Below are positions 15,450 to 23,221 of a DNA stretch of 64,000 nt, piece after piece. The stretch comes from Listeria immobilis. Lineage in GTDB: Bacteria; Bacillota; Bacilli; Lactobacillales; Listeriaceae. The position numbers were made by a program, and so were the translations under genes. The stretch spans positions 186,001 through 250,000 of the forward strand of contig NZ_JAASTZ010000001.1 in the NCBI RefSeq assembly GCF_014322765.1, in the 5' to 3' direction. Below the pieces are notes generated by a model. The model did not search any database and was not told the DNA's origin. It was given only the letters and a program-made list of their open reading frames with translations. Every line of letters starts with the position of its first letter. The stretch's first letter is position 1.

Positions 15450-17252
15450 CTAAAGTAATTCTAAAATGCGTATTAGATTTTGATTCATTAATTCCATTTC
15501 TTTTCGTTTAAGTGGATAATGTCCAAGTAGCAATGATTGAATGTACAGTACATTTACAATAACACTTAGTTCATCAATAGATTTACCAGATGTAAAAAGT
15601 CGTTTAATTAATTCATTGTCTAGGTTTAAATACAGATGCGCAAGTGGGGCAGGGGTCTGTTCTTTTTGAATGCTCTCTAAAATATCACTAAAAACAGAAC
15701 TCGTCTCTTCCGCAGCTCGTTCCATTTCGCGAGATGCTTGTGTAGCAGCTGAATGAATAAAAATAATTGGTAAGTTATTGGGTTCAAAATGTTTAATAGC
15801 GACATCTGCATCAAATTCCATCATCATTTGGTTTAATTCTTTCAAAATTAATTGATAAGCAGACTCTTCTTCAAGCGTCATTGGTAAGAGCTTATCTGTC
15901 AATTCTTCTGGTTGAATTAAAACAAAATTTGTTTGATCGAGCAAATGATTCAAAGTTCCTAAAATAGGCGTATCATAAGAGTAGCCACCATTTATTAAGG
16001 TCAATCCGCTTGAACGAGCAATATCGGACATTTGTCTGAAATCATCTACTGAAAAAGTATAATAAATGGTAGTTTCAGTTTTCAAAATATCTGCTAGCTT
16101 TTCCTCCCCATTTAACGTTTTAAAAGTTAAATAAGGATAAATCAGTGTTAAAAATGGGATATCTTCACTCGCAAGTGCTTTAAAACCTAGATAATGCGTA
16201 TTTAGTAATTTCGTTAGTGCTTTTTCTGGTAATGTTTCAATACCTTTTTTAAGTGCTACACCTAGTTCTGTTGCCACAGCAGTTAACCGTTCATTTTTAT
16301 AAAACGATTCCCTAGAAGCCACAGGTTGAAGTTCATCCGTCCAGAGTATACATTCAGCAAAGAATGCCCAATCAGGTAAGACATTGTTCGCTTCACTTGT
16401 AACAAACATATTATTCAAAAATACAGTTTGTTTGCGAACAGCATTCATTTGAACAGTATAAGGAATCATATATGCAATACCAAAAGTCCGACCAGACTCA
16501 TTTTCAATTAAAAAATAATCATTAAAACGGGTTCCAAGGATTTGCTCTCCGTAACGAATAATTTGTTCTCTCGGAAGTTGATGTAAAGTCTCTTTATTAG
16601 CAAATTGTTTAGTCCATCCATTGATACTTTCTTCAAAACCATTTTTTTCTATTAATATTGTACTTTCTAAAGAGGAACCATATTTTCGAAGTGTATTAAT
16701 TAAATACGGAGTTTCTTCGCATTCTGGATGTTCCTCTAAATCAGCTCTAAGGCGTAAAAATACTTGTGTTCCAGGTTCGCGCGATTCTGTATCTAATATA
16801 CGAACAGAGTAGGTTCCATCGGATTTTCCGCGCCATTCTGTTGTTTCGTTATTTTTTTTCGAAGTAGAAATCATCACAATTTCATCACTTACAATAAAAC
16901 AAGAAAGTAAACCAATCCCAAAGCGACCAATAAAATCATTAGCGCTTTGACCTTCAAATTTTTTTTCGCCTTTAGAAGAATTAGCGATAGTCGCAAGGAA
17001 TGCATGCACCTCTTCTTCCGTTAAACCAATACCATTATCTTCTACAATTAATGTTTTTTCGTCTGTCTCACCAGATAAAGAAACATGTATTTGCCCTTCT
17101 AATTCGGGCTCTATCTTTTTTCTAGCTCTAATTGCATCTGTTGCATTTTGCAATATTTCGCGAATATATACATCTTTTTCATCATATAAGTGATTAGAGA
17201 GTATATCAATCATACCAGCTAAATTCACTTGAAAACGGTGTGAATAATCCAT
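15450..17252 (-). CDS. Hsp90-like (HtpG-related) GHKL ATPase
   Basis: The 600-residue protein has the Hsp90 N-terminal ATP site: E32-x3-N36-x2-D39 in REILQNATDAI, D72 in VEDNGIGL, and the glycine lid FIGRFGIGLLSCFIV (107-121). The middle domain has the ASRESFY segment equivalent to the catalytic arginine loop. The C-terminal third is diverged from E. coli HtpG (624 residues), and no MEEVD-type tail is present. It probably is an ATP-driven chaperone. The gene starts the operon with the TPR protein and is divergent from fri. Confidence 0.85.
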   Translation of the reverse strand: MDYSHRFQVNLAGMIDILSNHLYDEKDVYIREILQNATDAIRARKKIEPELEGQIHVSLSGETDEKTLIVEDNGIGLTEEEVHAFLATIANSSKGEKKFEGQSANDFIGRFGIGLLSCFIVSDEIVMISTSKKNNETTEWRGKSDGTYSVRILDTESREPGTQVFLRLRADLEEHPECEETPYLINTLRKYGSSLESTILIEKNGFEESINGWTKQFANKETLHQLPREQIIRYGEQILGTRFNDYFLIENESGRTFGIAYMIPYTVQMNAVRKQTVFLNNMFVTSEANNVLPDWAFFAECILWTDELQPVASRESFYKNERLTAVATELGVALKKGIETLPEKALTKLLNTHYLGFKALASEDIPFLTLIYPYLTFKTLNGEEKLADILKTETTIYYTFSVDDFRQMSDIARSSGLTLINGGYSYDTPILGTLNHLLDQTNFVLIQPEELTDKLLPMTLEEESAYQLILKELNQMMMEFDADVAIKHFEPNNLPIIFIHSAATQASREMERAAEETSSVFSDILESIQKEQTPAPLAHLYLNLDNELIKRLFTSGKSIDELSVIVNVLYIQSLLLGHYPLKRKEMELMNQNLIRILELL

Positions 17253-17361
17253 TCTATCTGCCTCCTAATTGATTAAGTCTAGTTTTTATTTTATCATAAG
17301 AGAGTAGTAGAATGCTGAAAAATGTTTAATAATTTTTAGCAGTGGTAAATACTTTGTGATG

Positions 17362-17384
17362 GTTTCCACACTAGACATGGGAAA
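17362..17384 (+). promoter_or_regulatory. Putative sigma-B promoter of fri
   Basis: GTTT (17362-17365) and GGGAAA (17379-17384) are separated by 13 bp. A sigma-B start for fri is known in L. monocytogenes. Confidence 0.7.
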
Positions 17385-17408
17385 GAAAGTAGTTTATAAT
17401 AATTATTA
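17372..17408 (+). promoter_or_regulatory. Sigma-A promoter of fri overlapped by a PerR-type box
   Basis: TAGACA (17372-17377) and TATAAT (17395-17400) are 17 bp apart. The -10 is embedded in TTATAATAATTATTA (17394-17408), a 7-1-7 inverted repeat close to the PerR consensus TTATAATNATTATAA, so metal/peroxide repression is expected. Confidence 0.75.
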
Positions 17409-17441
17409 AGTAGTAACGATTATAAATAAGGAGGAAGTATT

Positions 17442-17912
17442 ATGAAAACAATTAACTCAGTAGACACAAAGGAATTTTTGAATCATCAGGTAGCAAATTT
17501 AAATGTATTTACAGTAAAAATCCATCAAATCCATTGGTATATGCGAGGTCATAATTTCTTTACGTTACATGAAAAAATGGATGACTTATATAGCGAATTT
17601 GGAGAGCAAATGGATGAAGTAGCAGAACGTTTAATTGCAATCGGTGGCAGTCCATTCTCTACTTTGAAAGAGTTTTTAGAAAATGCAAGTGTAGAAGAAG
17701 CTCCTTATACAAAACCAAAAACAATGGATCAATTAATGGAAGATTTAGTTGGGACATTAGAATTACTTAGAGATGAATATCAACAAGGTATTGAGCTGAC
17801 TGACAAAGAAGGCGATAATGTCACAAATGATATGTTGATTTCCTTTAAGGCAAGTATCGATAAACATATTTGGATGTTTAAAGCATTCTTAGGTAAAGCA
17901 CCATTAGAATAA
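17442..17912 (+). CDS. fri: Dps-family ferritin
   Basis: The 156-residue ferritin-like protein forms a dodecameric iron store that uses hydrogen peroxide to oxidise Fe(II) and protect DNA. Inter-subunit ferroxidase ligands are visible: H31, H43 and D47 from one chain, D58 and E62 from the neighbour (MDEVAERLIAIGG). The helix-bundle length is exactly typical. Start ATG with AAGGAGG. It has a layered promoter region (sigma-A, sigma-B, PerR box) and its own terminator, so it is expressed alone under oxidative, iron and general stress. Confidence 0.97.
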   Translation: MKTINSVDTKEFLNHQVANLNVFTVKIHQIHWYMRGHNFFTLHEKMDDLYSEFGEQMDEVAERLIAIGGSPFSTLKEFLENASVEEAPYTKPKTMDQLMEDLVGTLELLRDEYQQGIELTDKEGDNVTNDMLISFKASIDKHIWMFKAFLGKAPLE

Positions 17913-17920
17913 AAAAGTGA

Positions 17921-17957
17921 AGATTGTGCGGGAATTTTATTTCTGCACAGTTTTTTT
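17921..17957 (+). terminator. Terminator of fri
   Basis: TGTGC (17925-17929) pairs with GCACA (17945-17949), extended by weak pairs, and is followed by seven T residues. Confidence 0.7.
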
Positions 17958-18149
17958 ATTTTATCTGTTATAGTACAATATTATCATTTTTAAGTTGTTT
18001 TAATACAATTTGGTTTAGATAATAGCAGAAAGAGGTATATAAACTTCATAACAAAAAGCAGAAAAAGTGAAATCAGACGAAAAATCTGCTATTCTTTAGT
18101 AACATAAAGTGAAAATTCTGTACAAAAATTTGGAACGAGGAGTGAGCGT

Positions 18150-18452
18150 ATGAATATCGAGGTAACGGACCAAGCAAATAAATGGTTTCATGATGAGTTT
18201 GATGTTTCAGATGGTAATGGAATCCGACTTTTTGCGAAATATGGTGGTTCCAATAGTTCCTTGCACCCTGGTTTCTCTATTGGTTTAACCGCCGAAAAAC
18301 CGCAAGAAGCAGCAGTGGCCGAAGAAAAAGAAGATTTAACCTTCTTTATTGAAGATCATGATTATTGGTATTTTAAAGATCATGATTGGAAAATCGACTA
18401 TGAACCAAAAACCGAAGAAGTATCATTTTCCTTTAAAGAAAAAGTGAAATGA
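18150..18452 (+). CDS. HesB/YneR-family small protein
   Basis: This gene encodes 100 residues. The opening MNIEVTDQANKWFHDEF and IRLFAKYGGSNSSLHPGFSIGL match the YneR/HesB-like fold related to A-type iron-sulfur carriers. The three cysteines that define true IscA/SufA carriers are absent, so iron-sulfur delivery should not be assumed. The C-terminal half is acidic and aromatic (EDHDYWYFKDHDW). ATG preceded by ACGAGGAGTGA. The gene is monocistronic with a terminator. About 200 bp upstream holds A/T-rich spacer without another gene. Confidence 0.75.
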   Translation: MNIEVTDQANKWFHDEFDVSDGNGIRLFAKYGGSNSSLHPGFSIGLTAEKPQEAAVAEEKEDLTFFIEDHDYWYFKDHDWKIDYEPKTEEVSFSFKEKVK

Positions 18453-18466
18453 CCACCACATAAATA

Positions 18467-18503
18467 GCCGTATGTAATCAAGTTGATTGCATACGGTTTT
18501 TAT
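18467..18503 (+). terminator. Terminator of the HesB-like gene
   Basis: CCGTATGTAATCA (18468-18480) pairs with TGATTGCATACGG (18484-18496) with one G-T pair, followed by TTTTTA. Confidence 0.88.
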
Positions 18504-18566
18504 TTTAAAAAGCCTTTACTGTTTTACGGGGTTTTGCTATTCTACTAAGAGAGCAGGAGGAATAGC

Positions 18567-19697
18567 ATGACAAAGAAATTAGTAATATGTATGAGTTTAA
18601 TCGCTTTATTTCTAAGCGGTTGTAGTTTTTCAACACAGCCAGAAAAAACATCTAATGTAACAGAGAAGTCATTAACAGGAGCTGAATTCCAATTTTTTGA
18701 TGTTGGACAGGGTGATAGCACACTTATTCAAGCAGAAGATGGGACGACCATCCTAATTGATACAGGTAGACAAGATGATGATCGAATATTGACCTATTTG
18801 AAAGAAGCCAATGTGAAAAAGATAGATTTGTTGCTATTAACACACCCGCATGCCGATCATATTGGAAATGCGGATAAAATAATTGCTACATATAAACCAA
18901 AAGAGATTTGGATGGATGGGCTAGCTTTTTCGAGTAGTATATATGAAAGAGTGATTGATGCAGCGCTTGCTTCTGATGCCACTTATAAAGAACCAAGGCG
19001 GGGTGAAACAGCAACTTTTGGACCATTTAACTTAACCGTTCTTAGCCCAGATAAGTTAGAAAATGATGCCAATAACGATTCTATTGCAGTAAAAATTTCT
19101 TATAAAGATATTTCAGCCATTTTTACTGGTGATGCGGAAAAAGGGCGTGAAAAAGAAATGGTTGAAAGCGATGAGGATTTGAAAGCAGACATTCTTGATT
19201 TAGGTCACCATGGTTCTTCTACATCGAATCAACCCTACTTCTTAGATGAAATTAAACCACAAGTAGCTGTTTATTCCGCTGAACTTGCAAACAGCTACGG
19301 TCACCCACATGTAGAAGTATTAGAATGGCTAAAAGATCGAAAAATTGCTACTTACGGAACCGATGTAAATGGGACTGTAACCATTGAAACAGACGGTGAA
19401 AAAATTCATGTTCAAACGGAAAAAAATGGAACACCAAAACCAGGAAGTAGCTACAATAATGAAGAAGGAACACAAAAAACAGAAGATGCCACTTCAGAAG
19501 AATTACCAGAAAAAATTAATATTAATACTGCCTCAGAAGAAGAATTGGAACTACTGCCATTAATCGGACCGGCGCTTGCGGATAAAATCATCGCAGAGCG
19601 GCCATATCAAACATTGGATGATTTAAAAAAAATTAACGGCATTGGCGATGGAATAGTGAGACAGATAAAAGAACAAGGCATTGCTGTGACAAAGTAG
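18567..19697 (+). CDS. ComEC-like MBL lipoprotein with C-terminal helix-hairpin-helix domain
   Basis: The 376-residue precursor carries a lipoprotein signal ending LSGC (C19). A metallo-beta-lactamase domain follows (residues ~38-285) with FFDVGQGDS (43-51), the metal motif HPHADH (H93, H95, D97, H98), FTGDAE, and LGHHGSSTS. A ComEA-type helix-hairpin-helix segment lies at about 311-372 (ININTASEEELELLPLIGPALADKI). The MBL part resembles the C-terminal domain of the DNA-uptake channel ComEC, and the HhH part usually binds DNA. This suggests a cell-surface nuclease or DNA-handling enzyme, but the substrate is unproven. The ATG follows AGGAGGAA, and a DUF3006 gene lies directly downstream. Confidence 0.87.
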   Translation: MTKKLVICMSLIALFLSGCSFSTQPEKTSNVTEKSLTGAEFQFFDVGQGDSTLIQAEDGTTILIDTGRQDDDRILTYLKEANVKKIDLLLLTHPHADHIGNADKIIATYKPKEIWMDGLAFSSSIYERVIDAALASDATYKEPRRGETATFGPFNLTVLSPDKLENDANNDSIAVKISYKDISAIFTGDAEKGREKEMVESDEDLKADILDLGHHGSSTSNQPYFLDEIKPQVAVYSAELANSYGHPHVEVLEWLKDRKIATYGTDVNGTVTIETDGEKIHVQTEKNGTPKPGSSYNNEEGTQKTEDATSEELPEKININTASEEELELLPLIGPALADKIIAERPYQTLDDLKKINGIGDGIVRQIKEQGIAVTK

Positions 19698-19706
19698 GTG
19701 ATTAGT

Positions 19707-19934
19707 TTGAAAAAAGCGATTTTGGACAGAATAGAGGATGGAAAAGCAGTTTTTTTACTAGAACCAAATAATACAGAATGGTTGGTCGAAAAAAATAAAT
19801 TAGCTCCAACTATTAAAGAAGGAGATGTAGTGATTATTTCAGAAACTAATGAAATAATCACACAACCCCAAGAAACAGCCGATATGAAAAAACGTATTGC
19901 CGAAAAACTTGAAAAACTACGAAAAAAAAACTGA
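19707..19934 (+). CDS. DUF3006 family small protein
   Basis: The 75-residue protein begins MKKAILDRIEDGKAVFLLE and has the DUF3006 pattern: a short beta-rich domain with R-I-E-D-G-K-A-V, a central L-P/A-P-T-I-K-E-G-D-V-V segment and a charged helical tail ending KLRKKN. The function is unknown. I prefer the TTG at 19707, with AGGTG 6 nt upstream, over the GTG at 19698. It starts 9 bp after the MBL/HhH gene. DUF3006 genes often sit next to ComEC-like MBL genes, so a functional partnership is plausible. Confidence 0.75.
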   Translation: MKKAILDRIEDGKAVFLLEPNNTEWLVEKNKLAPTIKEGDVVIISETNEIITQPQETADMKKRIAEKLEKLRKKN

Positions 19935-20013
19935 GAAAAACTTTGTTGAAATCTCATGAAATTATCATTTGTCTTTCAGCGCATTCTTTTTTAGAAAAGT
20001 TATTATATGTATA

Positions 20014-20121
20014 AGCTAACAACAAGCAAAACATTTTCATTTCTTTCCCTTTTTAGAATGAAAATCCCAAACTCCCTTTTTGCTAGTGCGGTTTACTCCC
20101 TTTTTCCGCACTAGTTTTTTT
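20014..20121 (+). ncRNA. lhrC5: LhrC5-type small RNA
   Basis: The segment has the LhrC architecture. A first hairpin ATTTTCATT/AATGAAAAT (20032-20040 and 20056-20064) exposes a loop with TTTCCC. A single-stranded stretch CCCAAACTCCCTTTTT follows, and then a terminator hairpin CTAGTGCGG/CCGCACTAG (20083-20091, 20106-20114) whose loop again carries CTCCC and ends in seven T residues. The CU-rich loops base-pair with ribosome sites of target mRNAs. In L. monocytogenes LhrC5 lies between lmo0946 and lmo0947, exactly this context, and is induced by LisRK under envelope stress. The 5' end is estimated from TATTAT at 20001-20006; a TATAAG at 20010 would shift it by about 8 nt. Confidence 0.85.
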
Positions 20122-20131
20122 ATGTGCAATT

Positions 20132-21349
20132 TTAATTTTTGTGCGCAAATAAAAATTTATTTCGGCCAGCATCTAGACCACAATAAAGCATTAATAGGGA
20201 AATACCAATTAGAACATATAAGGTTGGTTGCCAACTACCGAGAATATCATGCAGTGTCCCAAAAAGTATTGGACCAGAAGCGGCAAATAAATAACCAATA
20301 GATTGTGCCATTCCTGATAAATCTGCTGATTCGGCAGCGCTTGCTGTTCGCAAATTAAAGAACATCATCGAAAGACTAAAAGCCATCCCCGAACCAATTC
20401 CATATAAAATAATAACTAGTGACAAAATAATTAGATTCCCATTTGCAAACATAATCCCGAAAATTCCTAATAGAAATAATGAGATAGAAATACCAACAAG
20501 TAACTGCTGATTTTTCATTCGACCAGCAATAATCGGAATAATAAAAGTCACAGGCATTACAGCAAATTGCATAAGCGACAACATTAATCCACTGGACGTA
20601 TTTGATAAACCTTGCTCTGCTAAAATATTTGGTAACCACGCAATCGAAATATAATAAATGGCTGATTGTGAACCCATAAATAAAGAAATTTTCCAAGCTA
20701 GTGGAGATTTCCATACAGAAGTTGTCGCTAAGTGAGAAGCTATTTTAACAGTGTTTTTTTGGTTGAATTTTAATTGAGGTAGCCAAAAAACAAACGCTAA
20801 AACTCCCAGTAATGCCCAAAAAATCATACTTCCGCGCCAATTATAGGGATTATTCATTGCAATCGGAACTGTTAATCCAGCAGCAATTGCCGAGCACAAA
20901 TTCATTGAAATAGAGTAAACCCCTGTCATTAATCCTAATTTAAACGGAAACTCTTTTTTTATTAAACTAGGTAAAAGTACATTTCCAACTGCGATTGCTA
21001 GACCTATGAGAAAAGTACCTATAAATAAGTTTCCGGTGCCACCAAACGGACGAAGAAAACTACCAATAACAAGCGTTAAAAGTGCAATGAAAAGGAGCAC
21101 CTCAATTCCTAGAGAGCGACTTAGTTTAGAGACAAATGGTGATAAGCCGGCAAATGCAAGTAGTGGGATAGTCGTAAGCAAACCTGCCATAGTGTTAGTT
21201 AAATGTAAATCAGATTGTATTAGCCCCATCAGTGGACCAACTGAAGTAATAGGTGTTCGTAAATTTGCAGCAATTAAAATAATACCGATAATAAGCATTA
21301 CCTTACTTGATCGAGTAAGGATTTTGTCTTCTGTTAAATCAACATTCAT
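20132..21349 (-). CDS. CynX/NimT-type MFS transporter
   Basis: The 405-residue protein has 12 predicted membrane helices in two sets of six. The N-terminal segment IAANLRTPITSVGPLMGLIQSDL is characteristic of the cyanate/nitroimidazole (CynX/YeaN) MFS branch. Substrate is unknown. The start codon shares one base with the stop codon of the upstream GntR gene (TAATG), so translation is coupled and the regulator probably controls the transporter. No terminator with a T tract follows on this strand, so transcription may run antisense into the LhrC5 RNA. Confidence 0.88.
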   Translation of the reverse strand: MNVDLTEDKILTRSSKVMLIIGIILIAANLRTPITSVGPLMGLIQSDLHLTNTMAGLLTTIPLLAFAGLSPFVSKLSRSLGIEVLLFIALLTLVIGSFLRPFGGTGNLFIGTFLIGLAIAVGNVLLPSLIKKEFPFKLGLMTGVYSISMNLCSAIAAGLTVPIAMNNPYNWRGSMIFWALLGVLAFVFWLPQLKFNQKNTVKIASHLATTSVWKSPLAWKISLFMGSQSAIYYISIAWLPNILAEQGLSNTSSGLMLSLMQFAVMPVTFIIPIIAGRMKNQQLLVGISISLFLLGIFGIMFANGNLIILSLVIILYGIGSGMAFSLSMMFFNLRTASAAESADLSGMAQSIGYLFAASGPILFGTLHDILGSWQPTLYVLIGISLLMLYCGLDAGRNKFLFAHKN

Positions 21350-22035
21350 TATTTTTCTCCATTCTGTATAGCAACTTGTTGGAAGTAGGTGATGTATTCC
21401 GTTACTTCATAGGCTGCTCGTTCTTTGTTTTGTTCTTTTATGGCAGATATAAGTGCAGTGTGACCATGATGCTTATTTTCGCTTGGATTAATATCTGTTG
21501 TACTTGTAATGGAAAACTGGATTTCTTCTAAAATATTTGCATACATATCAAGCAATAATTGATTATGAGCCGCCTTTACAACAGCTAAGTGCAAGGCTGT
21601 ATCTGCTTTTATAAACATAGAAATATCTTTTTTGTTACTAGCCTCTATACAAAGTTCGCGATAGTGGTTTAATGATTGTAAATCTTGCTCTGTGCGGCGT
21701 GAACAGGCTAAAATAACTGCTTCCCGGTCAAGCGCATGTCTAATTTCCAGTATTTCCTGAACAGAGGATTCCCGAACACGTTTTTGCATAATAGCTTTAA
21801 GTTCACTATCATTTCTAACAAAAGTACCATCGCCTTGTTTCGTTTCAAGTAGTCCAATATGTGCAAGCGCGCGAATAGCCTCTCGAAGTGTATTTCGACT
21901 AATACCAAATTGAGTCATTAAATCAGCTTCTTTAGGAATACGTTCACCAATTTTCCAAGTACCACTAGTGATTTCACTTTTTATTTGTTCATAAGCTTGT
22001 TCAGCTAGCGATTTGCGTGCTAGTTTTTCTACCAT
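21349..22035 (-). CDS. FadR-subfamily GntR transcriptional regulator
   Basis: The 228-residue protein has an N-terminal winged helix (residues ~8-75, IPKEADLMTQFGISRNTLREAIRALAHIGLL) and a C-terminal all-helical FCD ligand domain. That domain has the metal-site pattern D..LH (ADTALHLAVVKAAHN near 145) and a later H-x-x-L/I (HHGHTALISAI). The ligand is probably a small carboxylate, by family. The ATG at 22035 is chosen for the AAAGGAG at 8 nt. It is first in a two-gene operon with the MFS transporter. Confidence 0.88.
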   Translation of the reverse strand: MVEKLARKSLAEQAYEQIKSEITSGTWKIGERIPKEADLMTQFGISRNTLREAIRALAHIGLLETKQGDGTFVRNDSELKAIMQKRVRESSVQEILEIRHALDREAVILACSRRTEQDLQSLNHYRELCIEASNKKDISMFIKADTALHLAVVKAAHNQLLLDMYANILEEIQFSITSTTDINPSENKHHGHTALISAIKEQNKERAAYEVTEYITYFQQVAIQNGEK

Positions 22036-22152
22036 AATATTCACTCCTTTAAAGGTAGGATGATTGGTTCTATTTTACATAGGAATAAAGTTTTTGTAAA
22101 CCTTATTTTTTGAATTATGATAGAATAGAGAAAGAAAAGGGCTGGTGAGAAG

Positions 22153-23199
22153 ATGAATTGGTTAGAAAGATTTAAAGCGAATAACACGGCAAAACGGGTA
22201 TTTGTGTTTATTTTGCTTGGAATTGTACTCTACTTACTAAGAAGTATGATTGATTTAATTTTGTTAACCTTTATTTTTGCATTTTTAGTTACTCGACTTG
22301 AAAATGTGATTTTAAAAAGAGTGCGAATACCAAGAAAGCTAATCGTGATTGTCTTATACACATTAGTTGCAATATTTTTGTATATAGCAATCGTTCATTT
22401 TTTACCAATATTAATTGATCAAATTTCTCAATTAGTGGATTCGTTAGTGAAAATTTATAATAATCCAAGTGATAATCCGGTAGTGAATTGGATAATTGGA
22501 TTTTTAAAAGAATCTAATATTCAAAAATACTTACAAACTGGCGTTGACTTTATCATCGCTTCGCTTTCAGGGATAGGATCAATTGGATTATCTTTCTTTT
22601 TAGCACTAATACTAAGTTTATTTTTCTCACTTGAAAAAGAACGTGTCGCTTCTTTTACTGGACAATTTTTATCAAGTAAGATTGGCTTTATTTTTAAAGA
22701 AGCAGCATTTTTTGGAAAGAAATTTGTTTCCACTTTTGGAGTGGTACTAGAGGCACAATTAATGATTGCACTTGTAAATACAGTTATTACAACTATTGCG
22801 TTATATTTAATGGATTTTCCGCAATTATTAAGTCTTTCTATAATGGTGTTTGTTCTTGGATTAATTCCAGTAGCTGGAGTTATCATTTCTTGTATACCGC
22901 TCGTTCTTATTGGATATTCCGTTGGTGGATTTCAAGATGTTTTCTACATTTTAATTACAGTTGTGATTGTTCATGCAGTGGAAACTTATATTTTGAATCC
23001 AAAGCTAATGTCTTCCAAAACTAATTTGCCCGTCTTTTATACGTTTATCGTATTAATTTTTTCTGAAACATTTTTCGGCGTATGGGGATTAATTGTAGGG
23101 ATACCAGTATTTGTATTTTTATTAGATATTCTAGATGTGAGAAATGCAGAGGACAAAGAAAAACGAACGATATTTGGGCGTAAGAAAAAAGTAGATTAA
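22153..23199 (+). CDS. AI-2E family (PerM/YtvI-type) membrane transporter
   Basis: The 348-residue protein has about eight membrane helices with a paired N-terminal hairpin, a long central amphipathic region (75-140) and the family C-terminal segments LGLIPVAGVIISCIPLVLI (about 235-253) and ETYILNPKLMSSKTNLPVF. The family includes the E. coli AI-2 exporter and sodium/proton antiporters; substrate here is unknown. Its stop codon lies inside a perfect palindromic terminator shared with the convergent hydrolase gene. Confidence 0.85.
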   Translation: MNWLERFKANNTAKRVFVFILLGIVLYLLRSMIDLILLTFIFAFLVTRLENVILKRVRIPRKLIVIVLYTLVAIFLYIAIVHFLPILIDQISQLVDSLVKIYNNPSDNPVVNWIIGFLKESNIQKYLQTGVDFIIASLSGIGSIGLSFFLALILSLFFSLEKERVASFTGQFLSSKIGFIFKEAAFFGKKFVSTFGVVLEAQLMIALVNTVITTIALYLMDFPQLLSLSIMVFVLGLIPVAGVIISCIPLVLIGYSVGGFQDVFYILITVVIVHAVETYILNPKLMSSKTNLPVFYTFIVLIFSETFFGVWGLIVGIPVFVFLLDILDVRNAEDKEKRTIFGRKKKVD

Positions 23200-23221
23200 G
23201 CGAGTGCTTAATCTACTTTTT
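23186..23221. terminator. Perfect bidirectional terminator covering both stop codons
   Basis: AAAAAGTAGATTAAGC (23186-23201) is the exact reverse complement of GCTTAATCTACTTTTT (23206-23221), around a 4-nt GAGT loop. Stop codons of both convergent genes (23197-23199 and 23210-23208) lie in the stem. Confidence 0.95.
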
